Positions 36,611-45,275 of a stretch of 50,846 nt of DNA are shown here, in pieces. This DNA comes from Amoeboaphelidium occidentale (lineage: Eukaryota; Aphelidiomycota; Aphelidea). Positions within the stretch are counted from its first letter, which is position 1; the number at the start of each line of letters is the position of its first letter. The notes under the pieces were generated by a model that ran no database searches, had not been told where the DNA came from, and was given only the letters and a program-made list of their open reading frames with translations. The DNA lies in NCBI GenBank assembly GCA_023515795.1, contig JALGPX010000008.1, forward strand, positions 24,096 to 74,941, written 5' to 3'. The position numbers and the translations under genes were made by a program.

Positions 36611-36937
36611 ATGCGCTCATCGCTTCAATTATTGAATAGATTCTTTGCTAAACACGAGCATGTGAACAGGGCTGAACAAGTAAATCAGGCTCTTCAGATG
36701 ACCTATGGAATATGTGTCCCTGTGAATGGAAGATCGCAGCTTAACCAGTCGTATGCTAAACTGAGGCGAGAAACAATGGATGCTAAACTGCCAAAGTTAA
36801 CGCGTAAATACATGTATTATATCAAGCCGAAATATCAAAGGCAGCAAAGGGCTGAACAAGTTAAAAAGCAGAGGGATCAACGGGAGTTCAATGAAAAGCT
36901 TTTCTTGGCACTGGACATGAAAGAATCAGGATTTTAA
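36611..36937 (+). CDS. MRP21: Mitochondrial small-subunit ribosomal protein bS21m
   Basis: Encodes 108 residues. A short basic N-terminus (MRSSLQLLNRFFAKHEHVNR) is consistent with mitochondrial import. The bS21 core is recognisable in QLNQSYAKLRRETMDAKLPK and the aromatic, basic stretch MYYIKPKYQRQQRAEQVKK. It is a component of the mitochondrial 30S-like subunit. It follows EFM4 by 33 bp in the same direction. Its 3' 110 nt are repeated after the N at 37013. The family is a good but not certain match because bS21 proteins are short and variable. Confidence 0.68.
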   Translation: MRSSLQLLNRFFAKHEHVNRAEQVNQALQMTYGICVPVNGRSQLNQSYAKLRRETMDAKLPKLTRKYMYYIKPKYQRQQRAEQVKKQRDQREFNEKLFLALDMKESGF

Positions 36938-37012
36938 TGATTAATAAACGCAAAATTAGTTATTTACATGCTGAAGGGAATGTTCAGGTCAACTTTCTTG
37001 TTTGATGACAAA
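36828..37012. repeat. Direct repeat copy 1 flanking N at 37013
   Basis: A 185-nt segment covering the bS21m 3' end and the metacaspase 3' end, repeated at 37014-37198 with five substitutions. The unit length equals that of the NRDE2 repeat, which suggests a common assembler cause. Confidence 0.88.
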
Positions 37013-37013
37013 N

Positions 37014-37198
37014 CGAAATATCAAAGACAGCAGAGGGCGGAACAAGTTAAAAAGCAGAGGGATCAACGGGAGTTCAATGAAAAGCTTTTCTTGGCACTGG
37101 ACATGAAGGAATCGGGATTTTAATGATTAATAAACGCAAAATTAGTTATTTACATGCTGAAGGGAATGTTCAGGTCAACTTTCTTGTTTGATGACAAA
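37014..37198. repeat. Direct repeat copy 2 flanking N at 37013 (includes bS21m 3' fragment)
   Basis: Second copy. The bS21m tail within it (37014-37123) has no start codon and should not be called a gene. The metacaspase frame runs through the last part of it to its stop at 37150. Confidence 0.88.
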
Positions 37199-38157
37199 AC
37201 TGGGGTTTGTTTGTACTGTTTGACAAGTCTCTGAACTGCACCCAACAATTGGGGGTAAGTCAATGATGGGTTAGACCTTAAAGCATCCACAAATGCTTTG
37301 CTCAATACACCAAAACAGCCATCGACGCCAGTGCATACATCGGAACTAACTTCATAATCTTCGCACGAACTAAAAGCGAGAACCAACCCTTGAACATCTC
37401 TTGATAATGTCAATAATGAAGGATCTTGTTTCTTACAAGACATCTGACATGTAACAAATCTTGATAAACCATCAGTGAACTTGGTCCATCCATTCTTCTT
37501 GTTGCCTTCAACTACTCTGCCCCATCTGTCGTAAATGAAGGGCAAATCCATAACGGTACCAGAGTGACAGGAATCAAACAAACACGTCAAGACAGAGCCA
37601 GCCTGTAAATTTTTAACCAAAATCTTGTTGAGGTCATCGTCTGTTATGACGCCATTCTTGTCAAAATCAACGGGATAAATAGTCTCATCGAAACCATCAA
37701 TCTCTGTGCCATCGCTACGGTATTTCAGACCACCGTGACCAGAATAGTGAATAAGCATACGATCACCAGGTTGGCAGTCACCAGTTAACCAGTTTAAAGC
37801 AGCAATTATGTTTTCCTTGGTTGGATACAGAGGTGTTCCCATATTCTGTTTCAAGTCAGTAAGGATCATGGCATCTTGATGCAACAAAGGAAAGGTGTAC
37901 ATTTGCTGAAAGAACGATTTAGTATTCATCACATCGTTAACGCAGCCCCTGAGCTCAATGTTCGACCCAAAGTAGTTAATACCAATGAACAAGGCTTTTG
38001 ATCTACCGACAATCTGCGGTCTAGGCTTTCGAAACATTGGGATTAACTCTTTACCAGCCATCGTTCTGTGCTTATTTGGGACATCTGAGCGTCTAATATC
38101 GTTCATTTCGATAATAAGAATGTCATGGGAAGTCGAACTTAATAAGAATGCTAGCAT
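37150..38157 (-). CDS. MCA1: Metacaspase (type I, short prodomain)
   Basis: Encodes 335 residues from ATG 38155-38157. A second ATG at 38104-38106 would trim 17. The caspase-like fold begins with RSKALFIGINYFGSNIELRG. The catalytic His is in HYSGHGG and the catalytic Cys in LFDSCHSGT, with the GFDETIYPVD segment between them. The enzymes cleave after Arg/Lys and need calcium. The usual Q/N-rich or proline-rich fungal prodomain is missing, so the protein is mostly the p20/p10 catalytic region. No intron. In the true locus its stop is probably about 27 bp from the bS21m stop. Confidence 0.95.
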   Translation of the reverse strand: MLAFLLSSTSHDILIIEMNDIRRSDVPNKHRTMAGKELIPMFRKPRPQIVGRSKALFIGINYFGSNIELRGCVNDVMNTKSFFQQMYTFPLLHQDAMILTDLKQNMGTPLYPTKENIIAALNWLTGDCQPGDRMLIHYSGHGGLKYRSDGTEIDGFDETIYPVDFDKNGVITDDDLNKILVKNLQAGSVLTCLFDSCHSGTVMDLPFIYDRWGRVVEGNKKNGWTKFTDGLSRFVTCQMSCKKQDPSLLTLSRDVQGLVLAFSSCEDYEVSSDVCTGVDGCFGVLSKAFVDALRSNPSLTYPQLLGAVQRLVKQYKQTPVLSSNKKVDLNIPFSM

Positions 38158-38350
38158 TGTTTACATAGTTGAGCAGGAAGGGCAAGTGTCGCGAAAGGAT
38201 TCGAGGTTGTTTGAGCGCGCTCCACTCAACATCAACCGTCATACTTTAACGCATTCAAGTTGCATGTCTCTGTTGCTTTAGGAAGGCATGTTATATTCGT
38301 TGCCTTGAGAACAGCGCATGAAACATTTTAAAATCCCTGTCTATAGAGAA
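38158..38350. other. 193-bp intergenic region without recognised gene
   Basis: Between the metacaspase start and the NDUFAF2 stop. The perfect palindrome GAGCGCGCTC lies near 38214. Nothing else is distinctive. Confidence 0.4.
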
Positions 38351-38915
38351 TCACTTTCTATTTGGTGGCGACATTGGCTCAATTGGCTTGCTTGGCTGTG
38401 GCGGTTTTCTAGACTCTTCAAAGTAAACCTCTTTCGGTTTGTTCTCTACAAGCACAAGATCAATTAATTCTGTGCTTCAACAAGGAGTATCATACCTGCT
38501 TCTACTCTTTCATTTAGCTTCTTATACTCTGGCTGTGTCTGTAACAGTTCCTCTTTTCTCTAATTGTTAAAATCACTGACGTACCGATCAAGTGCCATAC
38601 CTTTCTCCATTGCTCATCCAATTGTTTAGCCCGTTGTTGTACGAGAGCTTGTCGCTGTAAGTCTGCCATGATTTCCTCTAACGTGGGTGGCTCCAGTCTA
38701 GTATGAGAAAGCCAAGAGCGCCATTGCACGGGTATCTTATCAGAATTATATCCAGCAGGACTCATATTAGTTGGCCCACCGCGATATCCCGCAGCTGTCA
38801 TGGTCCTCCTGGTCCTCGGTCTGCCTGGTACAACTTCTTCGTAATAGCTATTTCCATAATTATCTTTACCCTTGAACTTTCTACGGGAGAACCAACTGAA
38901 CAAGTTTCGGATCAT
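38351..38915 (-). CDS. NDUFAF2: NDUFAF2-like complex I assembly factor (3 exons)
   Basis: Exons 38601-38915, 38496-38559 and 38351-38445 (introns 41 and 50 nt) give 157 residues. The B17.2/NDUFA12-like core is visible as KFKGKDNYGNSYYEEVVPGR and the hallmark IPVQWRSWLSHTRLEPPTLE. The C-terminus is Pro/Lys-rich. This pattern fits the assembly factor NDUFAF2 (mimitin) better than the structural subunit NDUFA12. The protein acts in the mitochondrial matrix in late complex I assembly. Its presence implies the organism keeps complex I. Confidence 0.85.
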
Positions 38916-38961
38916 TGTGATATCAAAACTGATGTACAGCTTTATTAAATACTAAAATAAC

Positions 38962-39615
38962 TCATAATTCCTGTCTCAAAAGCGTTTGTTCTGGATACTG
39001 AAAGTTCGTAATGGTGTTATCATTTGTACAATCGCATACTTCTATCTGAGCCTCTGTGTACTTTTCGCATGTACCCTTAGATCTCACCACAGTATCTAAG
39101 CGCACCACATTCTGTTGACAAATATGCATCATAGAGGGATTATAGTTGGGCCCTTCTTTACCCTGAGGTCCAAATCTTGCATAGCATGTGTTGATCATAC
39201 AGCCACCAAGCTTTGTATCGCATTCTGCCTTGCGCACTCCACAAGAACGGTAACAAACATCTAGATCCCTACAACAAGTTTTAAACTCATTACCAAACAT
39301 ATCAGGACTCAATAGACCGAAGCATGTGGAGTTCGGTTCCTTTAAGTTAACATTTAATCGTTGCCTCGGGTTAACATCATGATCTGAACACATGAAAGCA
39401 TCACATTGTGCTCCAGGTGGATGTGCATTATCCATATTATTTTTGAATGATCTGGTTGGTTTTAAACCATCGTAAACCTTATTATCAATAACAATATTAT
39501 CTCTCATATTCATAATGGCTGGAGTCTGAGTGACTTCCGGAGCATAACCAGAGCATGTAGATAACGCTAGCATGAAAAACAGCGAGTTTGAAACAATTCT
39601 CTTTAGGTATTCCAT
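38962..39615 (-). CDS. Group XII-type phospholipase A2-like secreted protein, catalytic His replaced
   Basis: Encodes 217 residues from ATG 39613-39615 (leader MEYLKRIVSNSLFFMLALST). The PLA2 active-site helix reads CCRDLDVCYRSCGVRKAECD, where the expected His of CCxxHD is Leu118. The following Asp and the Cys framework are kept, and a second Cys-rich region (GGCMINTCYARFG) follows. It lacks an intron, unlike the other two genes here. Vertebrate PLA2G12B also carries His to Leu and is non-catalytic. A lipid-binding or decoy role is plausible but inferred. It is divergent from the next PLA2-like gene with 128 bp between starts. Confidence 0.78.
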   Translation of the reverse strand: MEYLKRIVSNSLFFMLALSTCSGYAPEVTQTPAIMNMRDNIVIDNKVYDGLKPTRSFKNNMDNAHPPGAQCDAFMCSDHDVNPRQRLNVNLKEPNSTCFGLLSPDMFGNEFKTCCRDLDVCYRSCGVRKAECDTKLGGCMINTCYARFGPQGKEGPNYNPSMMHICQQNVVRLDTVVRSKGTCEKYTEAQIEVCDCTNDNTITNFQYPEQTLLRQEL

Positions 39616-39743
39616 AATAGCTTGAGCTGAAACAATAAAGATATCCACAAAAGAATCACTTGGAACATGTTTGGATCCAAGCGAAGTTGTTGCAGTGTTT
39701 GGACACATTCTTTTGTTTTCCATTACCAATTTGCTTTACCAGA

Positions 39744-40412
39744 ATGCTCAGACTATCTTTAATCATTTGTTTTGTTCTCATAATTGCCCCAGTAAGCCTT
39801 CATAACTCTTAAAGTCCCGTTTATGGTTTCGCTTTCTGTAGCAAACATGGTCACAATCTGAGTATATGAGCGCAGACACAGGCTTTGATGTTGAACAATT
39901 CAGAGAGGAGAACGCCATTAAGATGAAGGAACATAAACCCATAATGTCAGACCACGGAAAGGGCTGCGCATACCTCTGCAAGAATGGTGCTGTCCCAACA
40001 CCAAAGAAATTCTACAGACCAAAGTACAACGGATGTGGTATTCCTGGAAACATTAAAGGCATGACATGGGATGATTCTAATTTCCAATTCAGAGGCTGTT
40101 GTGACGATCATGGTAAGTTCTGTTGTAACATCTTGGCTTAATTTTAAAGACATGTGCTACGGAACTTGTAACAAGCCAAAGCCAAAATGTGACAAGACAT
40201 TTGAGAGGTGTCTATTGGGATGGTGTGATCGCCACTGGAAAGGCAAGGACGCTGAACTCTATCAGAATTGCACTTCAAGAGCTCAAAAGATTCACGGACT
40301 GACAAAACTGATGGCTTGCGGAATGTATCATGACGCTCAGGAAGAAGCATGCGATTGTTTCAAGTCGAAAGTCGCTGGTGAAATTGAGAAGGAAGATAAT
40401 GACGAATTGTAA
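39744..40412 (+). CDS. Group XII-type phospholipase A2-like secreted protein (3 exons)
   Basis: Exons 39744-39791, 39842-40112 and 40150-40412 encode 193 residues. The first exon carries a signal-peptide core (MLRLSLIICFVLIIAP). The calcium-loop region GCGIPGNIKGMTWDD is followed by the active-site helix CCDDHDMCYGTCNKPKPKCD, with His106-Asp107 restored by splicing (phase-1 intron of 37 nt in the Asp codon). Downstream Cys pairs match the group XII pattern. Secreted PLA2s cleave the sn-2 ester of phospholipids and need calcium. The exon structure is nearly identical to that of the next gene. Confidence 0.85.
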
Positions 40413-40548
40413 TAAATCGAAATGTCTCATTCGCATCAGGAAGTGACGCTTTTCCTTTTGGCATTTCCGCCTCGCTGTCGTTCTCGATCGGATGCCTTGT
40501 TTGGACTCTTGCCAATTGTTGCGCTTTGGTTCCAGAGATTTCCGTAAA

Positions 40549-41214
40549 ATGTTGCGTACATTAACATTCTGTTCAATTGCATTTCTTTTGGTAACATTTA
40601 ATCCTTCTACTTCAATTAGTAACTCTTCCTAATCCTTGTAGATTGTTCTGTGCCGTCAACCTCAAGTCGATGCTGATCCTGGTTTCGACATGGAGAAGTT
40701 CCGAGAGGAAAGCATGTTGAAGATGAAACAACCAAAAGCTGTCATGGCCGACATGGGGAAAGGCTGTGCTTATCAGTGCAAGAACGGAGCAGTTCCGACA
40801 CCAAAGAAGCACTACAAGCCAAAGTATAATGGTTGTGGTATTCCAGGCAATTTCCAGGGCATGAAGTACGATGATGCTGACTTTCGGTTTGAACCATGTT
40901 GCAATGAACACGGTAAGAGAGCCTCTGTGCTTTTCTAAATTCATCGTTTAGATGTTTGCTACGGTCAGTGTAACAAGCCAAAGTCCAAGTGCGACAAGGA
41001 TTTCACCTCGTGCATGCAAAACTGGTGCAAAAGAACTTATGAAAACATTGATGATGAATTGTTTCAGAATTGTACTAAGAGACAGCAAATGATTACAACA
41101 AGCACAAAGTTGTTTGCTTGTGGTATGTTCCAGGAAGCTCAGGAGGATGCTTGTGAATGCAACAAGGAAAACGTTGCAGGCTCAATTGAACCAGCAAACA
41201 ATGATGAATTGTAA
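40549..41214 (+). CDS. Group XII-type phospholipase A2-like secreted protein, tandem paralogue (3 exons)
   Basis: Exons 40549-40590, 40642-40912 and 40952-41214 encode 191 residues. The leader spans exon 1 and the start of exon 2 (LRTLTFCSIAFLLIVLC). The active-site helix is CCNEHDVCYGQCNKPKSKCD with His104-Asp105 intact. The second and third exons (271 and 263 nt) have the same length as in the upstream paralogue, and the intron interrupts the same Asp codon in the same phase. This indicates a local duplication. The spacer between the two genes is 136 bp. Confidence 0.85.
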
Positions 41215-41246
41215 GCTTTTGGAAGAATTAAATTAAGGATTTAAGT

Positions 41247-42520
41247 TTATTTTATCGTGCCTTTTGTAACTGTTGCAGTAGTGACAACTCCAGTTGCAGT
41301 TTTAAACAAACAAACTCTTTCTGGTTTTCCTTCTTCTTGGAATTTGTACGCGCCACGCTTCTCGTCGTCAGTGAACAATCCTGGTTGAATAGTTTCCCAT
41401 ACTTTCTTCTTTGGGTTTAGAACAGAATCTGGTTGTCCCTCTTCAAATGTTTCGAAAAAGGCCTTGTCTCCAGGTTTCGCATCTTTGGGTGGTATAAGTA
41501 TTTCTACTTTACCATCTGCACCTGTTGCGCACAGAACCATTCCTTCAGACTTGACACCTCTCATGCTATAGTCGATTAGTTAGTGCAACTCTGAAAGAAT
41601 AGGCATTACCTTGCTGGTTTCAAATTGCATAGAACAAGAACCATTCGATTCAACATTTCATCTAAAGGAACGTGTTTAACAAGTCCTGAAACAATTGTTC
41701 TTGGTTGACCTTCACCCAAATCAATTTGTTCGACATACAAAGCGTCAGCATTTTCGTGTTGTTTACATTCAACAATCTTTCCTACTCTGATGTCTAGCCT
41801 TGCAGGATTATTAATGGCAAGCTCCGGAATTTCGTTTTTAGCTGCAGCAGGTTGCTTAGGTGCCTTTTCTTTCTTCTCCTTCTTTTCTTTCTTGACCTTT
41901 TTGTCTTGTTCTTGAGGTTCAGTTGCGGCTTGTTTTTTCGACTCCTTCTTGTTTGCGTCCTTCTTCTCCGCAGCAGGAGCAGTTGGGGCATTATTAACAG
42001 TCTCAGCTGGCGCTTCCAATTCGAATTCTACTTTAGACAGTTTACCAAACTTTTGAACTTTCTCATGGTGTTGCACCAAATCAAACCATCTGATCAAATG
42101 ATTAACTTCGAACCTTCTCTTAGGAGTGGTCTTTTCAATGAACGGATGCAATGAGACGTACAATACCAAGTCAGCCAATGATAAATTGTTACCAACAAAG
42201 TATGTCTTCAATGACAAGTATTCGTTCAGATACTTTGAAAATGCCTTCTGAGCGCCAAGGTCATTAAGGGATGGCAACACGGTATCGTTAGAGTAAGAAA
42301 GCCATTGGTGCACTTGAGCCAACTGAGCCTCGTCTTGAGGAACCAATCCAGCCAAATTACCCAAATATTCCAACACGCTGGTTTTGCCCTTTACAGATTC
42401 TGCCCCAGTCACAGAGCATTCAGCTCCGTCCGTAATTTTGATATCAGCCTTAGGCACAAAGGAAGCCACAAGAGCGACATCTAAATCCTTCGTGTTCGCA
42501 GTGACAGTAACAGCAGACAT
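41247..42520 (-). CDS. ARC1: Arc1/AIMP1-type tRNA-binding cofactor with EMAPII domain (2 exons)
   Basis: Exon 41610-42520 begins [20 protein letters not shown], an intron of 44 nt covers 41566-41609, and exon 41247-41565 completes 409 residues. Residues about 90-190 form a GST-C-like helical domain, followed by a Lys-rich linker ([17 protein letters not shown]) that binds RNA, and a C-terminal tRNA-binding OB fold ([20 protein letters not shown], then [16 protein letters not shown] and [19 protein letters not shown]). These proteins dock aminoacyl-tRNA synthetases. A 42-codon upstream extension from ATG 42644-42646 reads [20 protein letters not shown]..., an apparent mitochondrial presequence. 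Confidence 0.88.
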
Positions 42521-42655
42521 CGTTTGATTCCGGAAAAATCTTTGTGTAGAGGTGTTGGCTAGATACCTCTGAGGAAGCGATAGCAACGGAAAACTTTGCA
42601 AAGACTGCTTTAAAACAGCGTACCGAAAACTGCAAGGCGATACCATTTGACTAAA

Positions 42656-43702
42656 ATGCAGCACGAGCAGGATACAATTGAGACGATTTTCTACGCAGAA
42701 TTCCATCCGCAACAAGGACCTATAATTGCCTACAGTCTTCCTTTCAACCAGCCTATTCAGAAGTGGACAGAACCTATTCTGGACTACATTATTCCTAAGG
42801 CTGACCTCTGTAATAAGCTAATCACAATGTATCACGAAGAGCACACTTTGATTACGTTTCCTGTGTTTATAGAGAATAGCAGGTTAGCTTGGTTAATGTT
42901 AGAAACCTTTAATGTGTCAGGTACGAGAGGAATGCATACATGTTCAATATGGCTTTTGTCATGAAACATCCGTGTGCTTATGATGTCTATGAGCCTTCTG
43001 TCAGAAAATTGGCATACATGCTGGAACGTATAGAAAGGGAGTTCTATGCTTTGTCTCTGAGGCTGGTTAATATTGTTGACTTAATGAAGCAGCTCTTTTA
43101 CGATTTAAACCAGTTTGGAGATTCCGCTATTTCTGTTTCAGGATCTGGAGGTCTTATCGCATCCATAAATTTATCCCTAAAGAAACAGGATTCCCCAGCA
43201 GAAATTTCACCAACTGATGTTCCTGTATTGATTGCTCACGTTGATACTTCAGACGTCTCAGTGCACAGAGTAATTCATGCTGTTCTGGTGGATAGCTGAT
43301 TTGTAGGTTTTAATGTGCATCAATGGTGTTGATAATGTAACAAAAATATCCTTTAAAGCTTCAGTTGATTTGAAAATTGTACAAGGCGTCTTGCAGCATT
43401 TAGTTCAATTGGGTTGTGTTTTTATGGTTGATGCCTTCAAGTTTAGTAATGTTTACTTGCCGACGAAATCAGCACCAAACATAATGGCACTCCGTGATAA
43501 ATGTGTCAACTTTTTATTCAGAGGATCATCTGATACAATGAAACAAGAATCAAAGAAAATAACTCCATACCAACTATTCATGTCTATACTCAAATTAAAG
43601 AACATGAAGGATATTCAAGGCATCGACTTGAGGAGGTTTGTGGCATTTTGCATGTTTCATAAACTCATAAGAAGAAAAGAGAGTCTCAATAGAGCACAAT
43701 GA
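42656..43702 (+). CDS. NPR2: Nitrogen permease regulator 2 (GATOR1/SEACIT subunit, 3 exons)
   Basis: Exons 42656-42882, 42921-43269 and 43307-43702 encode 323 residues. The start ([20 protein letters not shown]) matches Npr2/NPRL2. Splicing of introns 38 and 37 nt joins [17 protein letters not shown] and [19 protein letters not shown], restoring the family pattern. The C-terminal winged-helix region includes [20 protein letters not shown] and the end [10 protein letters not shown]. Npr2 forms GATOR1 with Npr3 and Iml1 and restrains TORC1 under amino-acid starvation. The stop is three bases from the stop of the next, convergent gene. Confidence 0.9.
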
Positions 43703-43705
43703 GAA

Positions 43706-44641
43706 TCACTTGTCCTTCTTTTTTAGGGAAACATCTGTGCCGTACTTGTTTTTCAAAATATCTCTAACTTGAGCCATTTCCATTCCTTCTCTGCGCTTCT
43801 TACGAACCTTGTCATTATCATCCCTTCCGCGTTTAATAGCGCCTTCTTTGTAATTTAGCGGAATACCTGTTTTGTGTTTCTGCATTTCTAAGATCATTCT
43901 TTCTTCTTTAGTAAGACCTTCAATGTCTTCATCTTCAGAATTGTACTCTTTTAGCTCTGTCAAATACTCTCCCATATGCTCTTGATAGTCCATGTCGTTG
44001 AAATCTGTGGCATCATTCTCAATCTTTGTAAGTAACTTTTCCTTTGTGTCTGGAACTTCCATTTCATCAGATTTCAATTTAGCGATGTTGGAGGCCTTGA
44101 CATTCAGCGCATTCTTCAGTTCAGTTTGAATAATGTCTTGTTCCTTTGCAGCTGCATTAGAAGGTTTCACCACAGGCGCATCAAACAGCTTTTCGATCTT
44201 CTTTGGGACAGGCGCGGCATTGCTCTTACTACCAGCAGCACCTCCGAACAACGACGCAAAGTCAATCTTCTTTACTTTTTCAATAATTTCCTTGTCTGCT
44301 TTCGGAGCCTCTTTGCTCGCTGCGACCTTTTCATTTTCGATCTTCTTGCGCTCTTGATCTCGTTTGCTTAATGCGCCACAGACTTTGTACATGACAATTT
44401 GTTCTTTGAGCCGCCCAGCAATCCTTAAGCTGCTCTGCCTCGTAATATCATAAAACAAATCATCGGAGACGTCCATTTCATAAGCAGAGTACCCAAACTT
44501 ATCATCTTTCTTAGAAACATGTCGCTGACCATCGGAAGCTTTGATATCATAGATCGCATTGAGTATTTCCTTGTGTAGTTTAGAATGCTCATGTTTTACG
44601 ATGAGTTTCTTTACGAGGTTCTTAGCTTCAGATAATTCCAT
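43706..44641 (-). CDS. Charged protein of unknown function
   Basis: Encodes 311 residues without an intron. Nearly a third of the residues are Lys, Glu or Asp. A first conserved-looking block is FGYSAYEMDVSDDLFYDITR near 50-70 and a second is DDNDKVRKKRREGMEMAQVR near the end, with a Lys/Arg-rich patch typical of nuclear proteins. The middle contains a low-complexity stretch with Ala and Pro. I do not recognise the family. The gene's start is 22 bp from the divergent NDUFB2-like start. Confidence 0.65.
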   Translation of the reverse strand: MELSEAKNLVKKLIVKHEHSKLHKEILNAIYDIKASDGQRHVSKKDDKFGYSAYEMDVSDDLFYDITRQSSLRIAGRLKEQIVMYKVCGALSKRDQERKKIENEKVAASKEAPKADKEIIEKVKKIDFASLFGGAAGSKSNAAPVPKKIEKLFDAPVVKPSNAAAKEQDIIQTELKNALNVKASNIAKLKSDEMEVPDTKEKLLTKIENDATDFNDMDYQEHMGEYLTELKEYNSEDEDIEGLTKEERMILEMQKHKTGIPLNYKEGAIKRGRDDNDKVRKKRREGMEMAQVRDILKNKYGTDVSLKKKDK

Positions 44642-44663
44642 TACAAAAACTCTTTTCCGTAAA

Positions 44664-44938
44664 ATGATTAAATTTCTTCGATCTCTGTTCCCTGTGCCTC
44701 CAAAGCAATTTCCAAAGCATGCGACTGAGCTGGGATGGGCTCCTCGTCCTGATAATCCAAATTATCCTTTTCACATGCCGCCAAAGTACCACGACTACGC
44801 TGCAAAGGCTCTGGGTGGAATATTCGTCTTTTGGATTCTGTTGAGATTTAAAGAGGATGGAAAGCATGAAATACTTGTAAGTGGATGATGGTTAGGACAT
44901 TGTGCTGATCTTTTTAGGGCATAAGGCCAGAGCACTAA
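44664..44938 (+). CDS. Small membrane protein resembling complex I subunit NDUFB2 (2 exons)
   Basis: Exon 44664-44876 and exon 44918-44938 (intron 41 nt, GTAAGT...TTTAG) give 77 residues ending GIRPEH. The middle has one hydrophobic helix (AAKALGGIFVFWILLRF) followed by charged residues, preceded by a Pro-rich basic stretch (HMPPKYHDYAAKAL). NDUFB2 (AGGG) has a comparable WFWILWRFWHD segment. The hit is weak because the protein is short, so another mitochondrial membrane subunit remains possible. It shares a 22-bp divergent promoter with the charged unknown. Confidence 0.45.
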
Positions 44939-45275
44939 GTCATAAGTTATGCTTTAGGCTTCTTATGGGAATGTTGTATACCTTTAAAAACTAATAAAAA
45001 CGGTCTATTTGATAACTTCAGGGCTGCCCCCTGCTGGAAGTTCTGGTTTAGGTTTGAGGGCTACGTACTAAGCTATGTTCTAGATCATAAGGCTTAGAGA
45101 TTTAAATGATGTTTCAGGCGTGCGCTTAGTGATCATCTTGGACCAGGCACACTGTACTTAAGCAGCATCATCATGGAGCCTGTAGACTTGCTTGAATTGC
45201 TCCTGAATGTTTGTGAGACTTGGAGGCAAGAGCATCCAATCTGCGTTGATTTACGTGTGTTGATTATTCCTCACA
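44939..45275. other. 337-bp intergenic region with no clear gene
   Basis: It contains a small 43-codon frame (45173-45304, plus) overlapping the M13 start in another frame, which may be an upstream ORF. Two similar stretches around ACTAAG...CATAAG (44934-44965 and 45067-45100) could pair or be a weak repeat. I saw no tRNA promoter, snoRNA box pair or snRNA hallmark, so any non-coding transcript would be speculation. Confidence 0.35.

Noticed and set aside
42940-43299. Premature stop in NPR2 (separate short genes)
   Set aside because: 37- and 38-nt introns with GT/AG ends restore the Npr2 sequence. A 19-nt or 25-nt intron at the second site was also considered, but the 37-nt one has a standard GTAATT donor and fits the family alignment.
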